This document shows, piece after piece, positions 1-10,796 of a DNA stretch of 64,000 bases. Source of the stretch: Fasciola hepatica. Its lineage: Eukaryota; Platyhelminthes; Trematoda; Plagiorchiida; Fasciolidae. The stretch is from positions 4,540,501 to 4,604,500 of the forward strand of contig CANUEZ040000198.1 in assembly GCA_948099385.1 (NCBI GenBank), read 5' to 3'. A model generated the notes under the pieces. It saw only the letters and a program-made list of their open reading frames with translations. It did no database searches and was not told where the DNA came from. Made by a program: the position numbers and the translations under genes. Positions within the stretch are counted from its first letter, which is position 1. Every line of letters begins with the position of its first letter.

Positions 1-400
1 AGCGGTAGTAACTATTAGGTAGGTTGGAAAAAGGGTTCATTCAGAACGGATATATAATTGTGCTTCCAAAATACTTCAAGTCTGGTATAGGTTTCTCGTT
101 CAGTGCATTGCGGAACGATATAAATTATCATTCCCAATTCACACCATTCATCCAAGCAATGCTATCTAAAAGATGGAAATTCATGCACGTCGTAAAGTAG
201 AATCACGAAGCTAAACATGAGGTATCAAGTAAATCTAGAGGGTATTGAAAGTGGATGACATTAACAGTGTCTGGTTTAGCAATCAGCAAAAGTAGAACTA
301 ATTTGTGACTGAGGAGCTTGATTTGTTCGACGCGTCATTTCTCTATCATATCCAATGCACTGATTGGACGAAGCAAACAAATTCAAATAATACATAGACC

Positions 401-1029
401 TCACAATGATATGCAAATGGCGTTAACATTTATCGTGATGTCGTTGATGGCAGAAAGAATTAGTACGAAATAGTACTATTGACTACCCGATCGAGAATGT
501 AAACCATTCAATTTATCCACGGAGCCAAGGCAGCCTCGTGCATATTGGCTACTGGCTATTGTTCCAGTAGTGAGAACTGAAATGCGATCGATATGGATTG
601 TCACTGGAAGCAGTTTAGTGGTCAAGTATAGAATGGTTGGGCGGAGGAGCACCAGGTACGCTCAGTAGATTGGCGGCAACAACCGCGAAACCAGCCGTGT
701 GCATTTTGGACAATTTTATCCTGTCATCCATACACAGTGCCATACTGCTCATGCAAAATTATTTGAAAGCAGTTAATATGGTGGGTTTTGTGTTTTGATC
801 CTTTCCTGTTTAATTTGTTAGTGATTTCCGTAACGGACAACGGAGATCAAATCCGTTTTGTAGAGGCTCATCGGATCCAACAACGAAAAACAAAATGTGG
901 TGGATCATAGTCCTCGAAAGTAGTTTACAGTCATAGACATGTAAATTGCTCATAATAAAGACAAACAAGATATGATAATGCTTGCCTCAAATCAGTCTTT
1001 CAGCCAGGATAATCATTATAGGTGGTGCA
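401..1029. other. D1-only segment
   Basis: D2 passes from the equivalent of position 400 (catagac) directly to the equivalent of 1030 (tgatttgttcat) at about 57022-57030. These roughly 630 bp are therefore an insertion in D1 or a deletion in D2. No open frame, tRNA-like head or terminal repeat is recognised in it. Its nature is unknown. Confidence 0.6.
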
Positions 1030-1789
1030 CTGATTTGTTCATAACTTACCAATGCCCTTTTCAAGCAACAAATCGTGCTACATTGTTCACGTCAGCGACA
1101 AAAATGTTTGTATAATCCTAGTTATCCACATTGACGCGGGTTATTTTCAATGATGTATTTGTCTTTCATAAATCAGTGTGCATGCTGAATCGCTTTTTGG
1201 AATTCTTCGAAGTTAGGATAACCATTCGAAACGTCAATTCAAAGTCCTCCAAATCGAACGCAATGCTGTTTTCATGTCTGGAGTAAACACATTTCGAATC
1301 ACATGGGGATTCCTCCAACGTCAGTTCTTTGACTGAAACGGGGAACGTTTGTCTTATCATCCAAATACAATGCCATCCTAATCATATCGAGATTAATGAT
1401 GACTTTATCTACCCCACCGTGTGTGTATCCTCGAGTCAAGCAGTGAGCACCCGAGGCACCTACGTTAAACTCAAGTGCGTATTACAATTCAGGTTTTCCA
1501 AGCATTGCTAGTGACGAAGAAGACTAGTCTTTTGCAAAATACCTCCGAACATACACACATGGAATTCACTCTCAGCTTCATCCACTTTCAAAGGCACTTT
1601 TGCTTGAACATTTTCATCACCTAGTTATGCGAGTAGGAATTGATGCAGTTGAGAAGATTTGGAATGAATTTTGCCGTTTACTGCAGAGCAAACTCCAGTA
1701 TATTCGAATCAGAAATGTTTTTATCAGATGAGAAGGCACAATTTCGGCTAAGACAAAATACAACGAAATCAAGGAATTAACATCAGTCC

Positions 1790-2126
1790 GGAGTTATGTG
1801 GCGTCAGATGCTACAGAATGATGGGGTTGCAATGGGTGTGAGAGAGAAGGGCTTGATACCTTGGTATGATGATCTAGTGCGAGGATATAGTCACGTGAAA
1901 AATAGGGAAATTATACATTTTTATAAAATATCAACGGTATGAATACATCATCCCTACCAATCCGGAATACGGAAAGGGTATTTGAATAATGAAGAAATGA
2001 AATAAAGAAGTGCAAAATGAGGTTCCATTCCTCGAATTGGACAACGTAAATCTGTATAATAAACTCATGACGAACAAAATTAGTAGAATAACATAGAGTT
2101 AGTAGCTGAAGATTCAACCGCACAAA
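1790..2126. repeat. 337-bp block identical to D2 57516-57852
   Basis: Within the diverged D1/D2 pair, this interval shows no difference from 57516-57852 in a base-by-base reading. The first mismatches are at 1789/57515 and 2127/57853. The flanks differ at several positions per 100 bp. A sharp block like this suggests recent gene conversion between the copies. Purifying selection is less likely, since the interval has only a short stop-limited frame and no recognised RNA. Confidence 0.8.
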
Positions 2127-2299
2127 ATGAGGTCTTATGACGGACGATTACGGTAATTTGTTTCCATTTGATGAATCATTTGACAGTCAAATGGAAACTC
2201 CAGCTGTTCACTTTGATTACTTATCCAAGCTCTCTCTTCACGTTGTTTGCAACGTAACGGATTTGTTTCCACGAACTCTCCCTACGAATTCGTTCATCC

Positions 2300-2545
2300 A
2301 AGGAGTCGATTGTTGTGCGGTCAACGTGCTGGTAACACTGAAATACCAGTGATGGAACGACGCTATGTCATGTATTTGTGACGTTGAGAGCCGGATAGCT
2401 TAATCGTTAGGTGTTCAACTTATGATCGTCTATTCACGGGATAGAGTCACAATAACGACTCGACTGATGTGCAGTGGTGATAATTTCGAACAAGGATGAA
2501 GCAGCCGAACAATGCCTCTGCAATGTTCATTGGTGAGCAAAGCTT
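2300..2545 (+). repeat. Diverged hammerhead-SINE copy, core broken
   Basis: The sequence follows the same order as the SINE unit near 4000-4310. A leading region with 'aggagtcgat' comes first, then a degenerate tRNA-like head starting at 'gagagccggatagc' (about 2388), then 'aacaaggatgaagcag' near 2492-2508. The ribozyme core has decayed: CTGATGA reads GGTGATA and GAAAC reads GAAGC. The same copy exists in D2 (about 58026-58275), so it predates the D1/D2 duplication. It is much older than the cluster at 3.3-4.3 kb. Confidence 0.65.
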
Positions 2546-3338
2546 TGTGAACTGTTGATGCGTTATTTATTAATCCAACCGAATATCTTACTGGTCAAGT
2601 TATTCGAGGTAACAATAATCGTTTTTGCTTATCAGCTAACTTACATGATTTATCATCTTGCATTTCCCTATGTAAAATAAAGCAATTAAGGTGAGAGATA
2701 TATTCCAAGTAAGATGTATAAAGTGAGAGAGCATTGTTCCGCTTGTTTTTTGTTCATCATTTTTCCACGGCTGATATTTAAATTTCTTTTATCATTCTCC
2801 TCAAGCTTACACATGCAAATAGCCAATGACTGTTTTAAAAGCAGATGTTTGAGCATGAGACTCAAACTTTCCCAATAAACACACTGTGTGAAATTGTTTC
2901 TTTCCAATTCGGCATACATTCGAATGATCCGAGCCTTATCCGTATTTGAACAATTTGCTAGCATGAATTCAGCTTTGGTAAAAAATAGACTTGAAATAGT
3001 TACTCAGAATTGTGTGTTCAAATCTCGAGGTCCATATTCACGATCATTCAATTCATTTTCTCCATAAGCCTTTCACCAGTTGCATCGCTCTGATATTTCT
3101 CTTTGCCTTGTTCACATTTTTTCCGTTCGATTTATATTCCAAGACGTTATGGCTATGGGGAAACTGTGGACTGAGCGTTCATTGACCTGAAAATGTTTGT
3201 TGCTGCTTTTGTGTGACGAATAAAGGAAAGACAAATTGCCATCATCGACATTGTTAGAAGCACAAGTTCTCCCAGGTTTTAAAATTTCCATTATGAATGA
3301 AACCAGTTTTCAGTTGAGTTGTAGGCGATTAGATTTTG

Positions 3339-3697
3339 TATATAATTTGATTCATCACGCAGCTTGAACGCTCAACTCAGCATTGAAATCCATGGAAGCA
3401 CTGTACAGCTGTTTCATCCTTGTTGGGAATGATGAGCAGTGCACATCCATCGAGCCCCCACTGGAACTCGAACAAGGGTTGGGGTGAACGATTGTGAATC
3501 GAACACCTTAACCACAAGGCTATCCGAGCTGGCTCTCAACGGATTGTGGAACATCTACACTACATGATATAGCACCCTTCCGTCACTGGCTTTGAACGGT
3601 AACAACCCGCTTCGCACACAGCGATCGACTCCTATGATGGATGACTTCTCTGTAGGGGCCTAAGTTCAACGAAGGCATTTCGTTATGAACAACCTAC
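3339..3697 (-). repeat. Inverted-repeat arm 1 of SINE cluster
   Basis: This arm is the reverse complement of 3949-4308 with few differences. The outer edge is 'gtatataatt' here against 'aattatatac' type sequence at 4299-4308. The inner edge is 'aacaacctac' here against 'gtaggttgtt' at 3949. The arms are about 359 bp and the loop about 251 bp. It contains one complete minus-strand tRNA head plus hammerhead region. Confidence 0.85.
3378..3545 (-). mobile_element. Hammerhead-SINE unit, inverted, core-mutant
   Basis: Reading the minus strand gives a tRNA-like head starting GAGAGCCAGCTCGGATAGCC, a B-box-like GTTCGAGTTCC segment, CTCGATGGATGTGC, then the altered core CTCATCA (3430-3436), TCCCAACAAGGA and GAAAC (near 3411-3415). 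The G-to-C changes in CUGAUGA remove the invariant core bases, so self-cleavage should be lost. That follows from the established hammerhead requirement for CUGANGA and GAAA. Confidence 0.75.
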
Positions 3698-3704
3698 ACA
3701 AACC

Positions 3705-4105
3705 GTTGAGAGCCAGCCCGGATAGCCTTGTGGTTAAGGTGTTTGATTCACGATCGTTCACCCTGGGTTCTAGTCCCCGTGGGGGCTCGGTGGATGTGCA
3801 CTGCTGATGATTCCCAACAAGGATGAAACAGCTGTACAATGCTTCCATGCTTTTCAATGGTGAGTTGAGCGTTCAAGCTGCATGAATAATCATATTATGT
3901 ACAAAATCTAATCTCCTACAACTCAATTGCAAACAGTAGCCAAGCTCTGTAGGTTGTTCATAACGAAATGCCTTCGTTGTACTTAGGACCCTACAGAGAA
4001 GTCATCCATCATAGGAGTCGATCGCTGTGTGCGAAGCGGGTTGTTACCGTTCAAAGCCAGTGACGGAAGGGTGCTATATCATGTAGTGTAGATGTTCCAC
4101 AATCC
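3705..4105 (+). mobile_element. Hammerhead-SINE unit 1 (SM-alpha-like), core intact
   Basis: This 401-bp unit begins 'gttgagagccagcc' and the next unit begins at 4106. The head (3711-3787) resembles a tRNA gene, with A-box-like TAGCCTTGTGGTTAAGG and B-box-like GGTTCTAGTCC. It is followed by CTCGGTGGATGTGCACTG and the hammerhead core. The arrangement matches the schistosome SM-alpha repeats, which are Pol III-type SINE/satellite repeats with an embedded hammerhead. The tail (about 3860-4105) ends in sequence shared with the region upstream of other copies, including 2300-2390. Transcription and mobility are not shown by the sequence. Confidence 0.8.
3788..3835 (+). ncRNA. Hammerhead ribozyme core in SINE unit 1
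   Basis: CTGATGA lies at 3804-3810. A short stem II follows (TCC 3812-3814 with GGA 3821-3823 around CAACAA), then GAAAC at 3825-3829. The upstream GGATGTGCACTG occupies the stem I 3' side, as in the Schistosoma hammerhead. Two weaknesses are visible. The G-C pair that normally closes stem II is a T/T mismatch. The upstream AGTCC cleavage region forms only a weak stem III with ACAGC. The core is intact but activity is doubtful. Confidence 0.65.
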
Positions 4106-4308
4106 GTTGAGAGCCAGCTCGGATAGCCTTGTGGTTAAGGTGTTCGATTCACAATCGTTCACCCCAACCCTTGTTCGAGTCCCAGTGGGGGCTCGGTGGA
4201 TGTGCACTGCTCATCATTCCCAACAAGGATGAAACAGCTGCACAGTGCTTCCATGGATTTCAATGCTGAGTTGAGCGTTCAAGCTGCATGATGAATCATA
4301 TTATATAC
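3949..4308 (+). repeat. Inverted-repeat arm 2 of SINE cluster
   Basis: Partner of 3339-3697. Both arms carry the same damaged ribozyme core (CTCATCA in place of CTGATGA), so they are copies of one another. They are not independent insertions of an active element. Confidence 0.85.
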
Positions 4309-4310
4309 GA
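4106..4310 (+). mobile_element. Hammerhead-SINE unit 2, core-mutant, tail-truncated
   Basis: Second unit of a direct tandem with unit 1 (period 401 bp). The tRNA-like head is at 4112-4194 and has a better B box than unit 1 (TTGTTCGAGTCCC). The core reads CTCATCA (4210-4216) followed by GAAAC (4231-4235). CAGTG just before 'gggggctcgg' could pair with CACTG as stem I. The unit is cut about 200 bp in, after 'gaatcatattatatac'. Confidence 0.75.
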
Positions 4311-4589
4311 AACCAGTTTTATTGTTTTTTTTCATCTTAACCCCAGTAACGGAAAACACAAAACAAACATCAACAGAGGTATGTGAGAATTACCCAGCGT
4401 ATGACACTTTCCCATCAATATATTTGTCGCCGTGTCTGTGGTAATTGCAGCTCTTTGCGCTCGCATCCTCCACCAAGTACTCTTATTTGCACTTTTACCA
4501 ACGAGATAAAGGTGGAAGTAGCTTATGTGTATGAAGAAAAAATACACAATATTCGTCATCAATATCGCGTGGGTAGGGAATCATAACTT

Positions 4590-6150
4590 ATAACCAAAAC
4601 CAGCTTTTCAACTCATGTATAACAGCACTGTTGAGAAATTCAGATCTCAAACATTTTAAGGATAATTTGAAACCAATGAAATTCTTCCAGTTCATTACGT
4701 TTAATCTAAGCTTATATTGTGGATGTGGCATACTGTAAGGCGAAAATTCATTCAGAAATTTTCCAGAAGTAAGCTGTTGAATTGCTGGTTATTAAGGTGC
4801 ATCATGCATGAGTGTCCGGTTGAAATCTCGATCAAAATACGATCTTTCATCCGGACTTAATTCGAAAAAACTATCCAGGTAATATTCGTGGTGTCCGATG
4901 GGTGAGTTTCCGGTAAACTACGCTGTTACACCTTATAAGCAATAAAACACACCAATCAATTACGTCTAGATATGAAACTAATCTCGTCAAATTCAACAGT
5001 TTGAGAATAAATCTTTCTTGTTTAGGCAGAAGAAACAACACTCAACAAAACCCACTGGTCTGAGGCGATTTGATTCCTCAAGTCACCCATGTTATGAAAT
5101 CACGTGAAAGAAGTAATTTGAGCTGTAACTTTAAATGATCGACCTCCGAATTTCAAAGTAGTATTACACACCAGCTTCCAGTTCCAACCATCCACATTTA
5201 TATAGGACTGGTATGATATAATTCGACTCCATCTCAAATACTCAATCTAATATTGATAATCGGGAGCATCCATTATTACTGTGTCCATAAAATTAGTGTC
5301 ACTAATATCTAGTCTAGACAGTCCTGGTTGGTTCTAAATTGTATTTCTTCCTATGCGTACGACGTCACATAGCATTTTTAGGAAAACACGCACTTGGAGA
5401 TATCATGTATCAGTAACCGGGAGCAGAGTGATCAATGTCTGCATTTTGCCGCACTGAACATCACTAATTCGGTATGGCCTTTGCAGCGAATTCATGTATA
5501 TATTGGTACGTTTTCACTCAGTTAGATGTACTGCTTTTGACTTCAGAAAGTCCTGAATGCTGGAATACTACTTTTGTCGTGTTTCATCTTAGCAGACGCC
5601 TTTGTTCAAACTCACTACATGGATTGATAGGTAATTGTGCTTCAGCCCGGGTAGTGTTGAATTATCTATCTATCTATGCAACAATAAAATTGACTCAGAA
5701 TGAACACGTGAACTTTTCATGTACGTGCCTGCAAATCCGCCTTATTCTGACTTGAACTCTTGAAAGCTCAGCATTCAAAATGTGATTAGCGCAAGAATTC
5801 TCGAAATAATCACCCCACAGAAAGGACTTTTAAATCTCCAATATATCAGAAATCACCAACTTGTGAACATCTTCACCAACAATTCGGTTTTCCTTACAAT
5901 AATATAAAATTCAAACTTAAATAATGTGACAAATCAAGTGTTTTGTTGTCATGAAAGTCATTACAACAATTTTTTTTTTCAAACGAGTTTCGTTTCTCTT
6001 GTTATCAGAGAACAGTTTTGAAATAATCTAGGGTCATGCATCAACAGTAGCTTCACACTGTTTTATCGAATTTTCACCATAGAAATTTGACGTTGTTTTG
6101 GCAATACCAACGATTCTGTGTTCTATTTTAGTTTGGGTCTACCCCACCAA
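4590..6150. other. Unassigned D1 sequence
   Basis: Homologous to about 58965-60500 of D2. There is a 93-codon open frame at 5474-5755 on the plus strand, but the D2 equivalent (from about 59780) is frameshifted. I see no gene, RNA or repeat beyond the duplication itself. Confidence 0.5.
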
Positions 6151-6675
6151 TGACACCTACAAGTCTACTTTGCCGGCCTGACCAAAAACACAAACACAAG
6201 CCATTACAAATAATGAATTAACCTAACTGGAATCTGAATGGTTCCGCTAAAATAAAATGGTGTACGCGTGAAGAAGGAAATAAATCCTTGGGCATAACAA
6301 TGTCGGGGAAAAATTTCATCATTTTCAGAAGGCTCAGTAGTGCATGCGTGCATTAACTCTGTAGGTTTGCATACGATGTTCACCGGTTAGTCTGTAGCCT
6401 GAAGGATTACAAACCTCTCAGTTGTTGTGCTGAATAAAAATATTTTTTCCGTTAGTGTACTCACGTGTCTGTGTGTGTGTGTGTGTGTGTGTGATTAAGC
6501 TCTCACTGTAAAAGAGAAGAACACGGACCATGTAAAAATTGCTCGGTACATCGATTTCAGTTGCTCATGTCGCTGAATCGAATGATTTCGTCAGGCTGAC
6601 ATGTTTTATTGCACGTGCGATCGACGCTTGCGTCTTTTGTTACTCTAACAGGAGAGCAACAAAATACTATTTTCT
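6151..6675. other. D1-only segment with GT microsatellite
   Basis: D2 reads from the equivalent of 6150 (ctaccccacaaatga, near 60503) straight to the equivalent of 6676 (ttgtaactatcgtatgac). These 525 bp are unique to D1 within the pair. The segment includes a dinucleotide run and no recognisable gene or terminal repeats. Confidence 0.6.
6466..6493. repeat. (GT)n microsatellite
   Basis: Near-perfect GT dinucleotide run with one interruption (tgtctgtgtg). It lies inside the D1-only segment. Confidence 0.9.
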
Positions 6676-8286
6676 TGATTGTAACTAGTATCGTATGACT
6701 CTTATTGGAAACTTCTGTAACAAGTGACACGGATTGAACGCTTGCGAATTAGCGCGAATAGAAAAATTATATTGTGGAGTATTCACACAATTTCCTGCTG
6801 GGTTTTCTCTCTCGAGACTAGGCTGGTGTATACTTCACTTAGATAAGTCATTCAAAAGTTGGCAGTGAATTCAGCGACGCTGATTTACTGAGCCACAAAA
6901 CACATTCATTTCAAAACCTTATCGCTCTGTTCAACAAGATTTAGCTCTATTCAATGCTCACAATCTGAAGGTATGTTTGTTGCCATTAAGGTTTTGTGCT
7001 TCAATCAGTGATCGCCTCGCTATTTGTTCTTTCACTGTAGTCTTTTCATCCTAAAACTACGTTAGGTATTTTGCCTTTATGTGTGTGATAGTTCGTCAAT
7101 TTAACACAAACACCAAGTCCAATCGTTCCTTTTACTGGCTGAAATTGGAGCATACCACTGAACAAACCCGAATCTGAGTCAGTAAAATATTTTCGCTTTC
7201 AGTAAATTTGGTGTTTTCACCAGATTATTCATTCATTTTATTCATTCACAACTGGGTAGGCAATGACCTTACTTCATTCTATAGTCTGTTTACTCCTTAG
7301 TTAAACCAAATTGAAATGTCGTATCGTGAAGTAAATGACAAAAATTGACGTGATCATTAGTTGTGACTACCCAGCTAAAAGACATAGATAACAGTGGGAA
7401 TGCCGTTTAGGTAGCCGAGAATTCCAGTAGGTTCGGGTTCCACGGAATGCCAGAATACAAACACATTTATGCATGGATAACCTCTAGGTGATGAACAACT
7501 TCATCAGAATTGTTTCCAAATGAAATTGACAAGTATGAAAATAGGTTTGCTATTGTTATATCAAGTGCATGTCCACGTCTTCATTGGAAAAACCTCACAA
7601 ACTGCTTTTGTCTATTCAAATGTAGCAACCATACAAAGTGGTGCTTCATGTTTGCCTTCTGGACCGGCTGTTGATTTTTTGCTATCGCCCTGCTGATCCG
7701 ATTGATATACTGTATTTCCTATCACACAAACCTTCCATGTATATTACTAAGTATTGTGTGCTGGTAACAAGCCTGTTATTTTACCAACCATGACCAGGGA
7801 TGTAATTCGTAAAGCAAGTAGCCACGATTGGAGTTCCATTTTGGTGTGTGTACCTTTCATTTGCAACACTGAACACAAAATTATATAGGAAGTGATGTGC
7901 AGTGAGTCATCAAAAAATATCAGTCAGATTGTTCCCTTTAGTATAATAATGAACCACAGGATGTTCATTGTGAACTCACCATGATTAACCCACGAAGACA
8001 CTACACGTGCAGCTGTTTTACCCCGTTTGTTTGGAATCATTTGCGATATGCACACAGTGCTCCCAATGGAACTCCAACTGATAGAAGCGCACTCGTGTAA
8101 CTCACCGATGGTGAGCGTGTGGCCACAAAAAATGGTTCAAAATGAATAAGCACACTTTAACAATACATCTTTTACCCCTTGTGTTGCACACTAATCGAAT
8201 TTCTAGTCGGACATCTTTGCACTGTTAACGTAAATAAAAAAGAAACAAGAAGAACAGTCTAGAGGTTGTTTCATCAATTAACTTGT

Positions 8287-8512
8287 AGGGGACTAAGTTT
8301 CCTCACTGAATGACTTGACAGATATGAATCTTCGGTCTGAACATTTTATTGTGTGTGTATACCACGCATTTTCCTATTTCTAACCCCAAAGTTTTGCGAC
8401 GTAGCATATGAATGCAACCTTGCTCTTCTCACGGACCATAAATGTGAGGCAAACAAACCTCTAGTGGGACCTCCATGTTATCTCTGTAGCTACCAGATCA
8501 TTGACGCAATGT
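8287..8512. repeat. 226-bp block identical to D2 61933-62158
   Basis: No mismatch was seen between the two intervals. The bordering differences are at 8286/61932 and 8513/62159. Like the 1790-2126 block, it stands out against diverged flanks. It has no long open frame and no recognised RNA. Confidence 0.75.
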
Positions 8513-9925
8513 AATTGTCTTTGTTCTCAAGTGTATCAGTCAACGATGATAAACTCTCTATATCGCTGGAAAACCTTTGATTAGCAGTTTACATAAATTG
8601 TGAGATTACGACATGAATTGCCTGTTAGGCGAATGTGTTGGAAGCAGCCCCAATGAAAATCACGTCGATGAAAGGCCCTGAAAACTTCCAACAGCGCAGA
8701 GATTGGGTGTACTCATGATCACAGGGATTACCTAATTCTTTTAGAAAAACAGACTGTTGTGGAAGAGAACAAAGTTGCCCATCTAATTGTGAGGTGTTGT
8801 GAGTATCAGGTGATCGACGATGTCCGAATCCCGGCGTTTTGCTTCAGAACCAGTAGTGAAACATTTGTAAGATTCAACCAACAGTGGTACTCGCTTAAGT
8901 CAATTAGAATTAAACATGAAACATTTAACCCATTTCACTTAAGCCAATGGAAAGTAAACGATATTCTCTTATAATGTAAAGACTTCGTATGTTGATGCAA
9001 CGTGTCCCACTGAACAGAACAACCAATGACGTTAGAGAGAGTCACTTGGATAGTCCTCGTGAGTAGATGGACTATACTACTTGACTCTATTTAGGTAGCA
9101 AAATGAAGGCAGATTTATTGTTTCATAAAATCAGCAATTTGGATGCTCAACATTCTCGATGTTGTCAGTACAGTCGTGATCACTGTTATTAAGATAGCAG
9201 AACTCACAGGTTTCGCCCGTGCGAATTTTCATTTTGGGAATGGTGATTACATTGTCTCAGAGCACTGCTAACTACTGCACATTCTAAATTTTAACTGAGT
9301 GCACCATTCTGTCTCGCTGGTTGCTTCTGATTGACTACACAATGGTGCATCACAAATATCTGGCTGTGCTCACTTTGGTCCTTGAATAATAAACCCAGCA
9401 TGATTGTTTCAATATCTATTTCACTAATCACCATGATTTCAACCAAACCATTATTTGAGTATGAAAATCCTATAACTGAACAGAGCTTACTTTTCGTATG
9501 ATAATGGTCGGATGTAATATGAAACTACACCAATTATCAACACGCTTACTCCCTAATCTACTTCTGAATAGGAGCAAATGACCATAATACCCCTACTGTG
9601 CACGAGCACAACTGAATTCGGAGAATACATTGGATCAACTAACGTCGATTGTGTTCAGAATAGTTAGGTCAAAATCTGATAGATTAGGGTATATTCAAAG
9701 AAAAGAAATGAAACCCCGCGATAACGCTTAGAATCAGCATTTGCACCCAGTAGACAGAAACACAGAGAGCTCAAAAAAATTGCCCAAAAATGAATTTATA
9801 TTTTCCTATTATTCAGATATATCGCTCAAAGAAACAAAACCAACGTAGTGAGTAAAAAGAAGAATTGAAGACTATATAAGGAAACAAGGAAAACAAGCAA
9901 AAAAGGACTAGAAGATTCAAGCGCA
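8513..9925. other. Unassigned D1 end and transition to satellite
   Basis: Positions 8513-9818 are homologous to 62159-63538. The 71-codon plus-strand frame at 8759-8974 is broken by a stop in D2 (near 62552), which argues against a gene. The stretch 9819-9925 is A-rich, differs from the D2 continuation, and leads into degenerate satellite sequence. Confidence 0.5.
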
Positions 9926-10740
9926 AAATACAGGTCATCCAAACATTCGGAAAACCGATATACCAGACTAGAGCTTGGTTCAGATTAAAGCTGATCAGCG
10001 GTGAATATCCTCAAACAAACTCACGGATAGAACAGGAGCACTTCCATCTCGAAGACGTGTTTATTACCACTATGCCTTCACACTGCCGGCCGAGTTGATC
10101 CGAATCACGAAGTTAAGCTTGTTCAGATGTCGACCTCTATGACAGCCAGAAATGCTCTACAAATTCAAATTTAGACACGGTTCCAGACCATGTTTTATCC
10201 AAGGGAATGCCTCCAACCATTTCAGGTTATCTCCACAGGAACACGGCGCCAGATCCACGTTTTCAACACTGCTTCGCCGTATTTTCATATAGATATCACG
10301 CAATTACTTGCGCTTAGTTTGGGATTGTTTAATTGGATATTGATTGGTTGACTGTCCTTTTCGACTTCACGTTTCACGCGCAAACCTCAGGTCATCCAAC
10401 CAACCTGAACTCGGAAGAACCAGATTCGAGTTTCGTTGTTGTTAGAGCTGATCAGTGGTGGATATCCTCAGCCACAGTCAAGTATTGAAAATGAACATTT
10501 CCATCTCGAAGACGTGTTTATTACCACTGCGCCTTCACACTGCCGGCCGAGTTGATCCGAATCACCAAGTTAAACTTGTTCAGATGTCGACACCTATGAC
10601 AGCCAGAAATGCTCGACAACTTCAAATGGAGACACGCTTCCAGACTTAGATTAATTCAAATGAATGCTTCCCACCATATCTGGTATTCTCCTTAGGAACA
10701 CGGCAACCGATCCACGTTTTCAAAGCTGCTTCGACTTATG

Positions 10741-10796
<56 letters not shown>

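Larger units (their letters stand above)
3205..4580. mobile_element. D1-only block carrying the hammerhead-SINE cluster
   Basis: D2 jumps from the equivalent of about 3200 (ctgtggactgaa, 58871) to the equivalent of about 4580 (taacttataaccaaaaccagc, 58958) with only a short unrelated stretch between. D1 carries about 1.35 kb here. It contains three copies of a tRNA-headed, hammerhead-bearing repeat: one inverted, then two in direct tandem. The flanks of the cluster (about 3205-3338 and 4309-4580) contain nothing I recognise. Insertion in D1 is favoured because the block contains mobile repeats, but deletion in D2 cannot be excluded. Confidence 0.7.
1..9818. repeat. Segmental duplication, left copy (D1)
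   Basis: This block is a direct-orientation duplicate of 56626-63538. The first bases (agcggtagtaactattag) match 56626 onward with scattered substitutions, and the match can be followed to about 9818/63538 (around cagtagacagaaa). Identity looks like 85-90% by eye but was not computed. D1 is longer because it holds blocks absent from D2: 401-1029, about 3205-4580, 6151-6675, and roughly 140 bp near 7253-7390. No conserved protein-coding frame is evident: open frames in one copy are usually broken in the other. The block is AT-rich and stop-dense. I recognise no gene, tRNA or rRNA in it apart from the SINE-derived pieces listed separately. Confidence 0.85.

Noticed and set aside
2137..2352. 71-codon frame kept open in both D1 (2137-2352) and D2 (57863-58078)
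   Set aside because: Nearly all differences between the copies change the amino acid, so there is no sign of purifying selection. Its 3' part also overlaps SINE-derived sequence.
3711..3787. tRNA gene
   Set aside because: A- and B-box-like motifs are present, but the cloverleaf is incomplete and it is part of a repeated SINE head, not a stand-alone tRNA gene.
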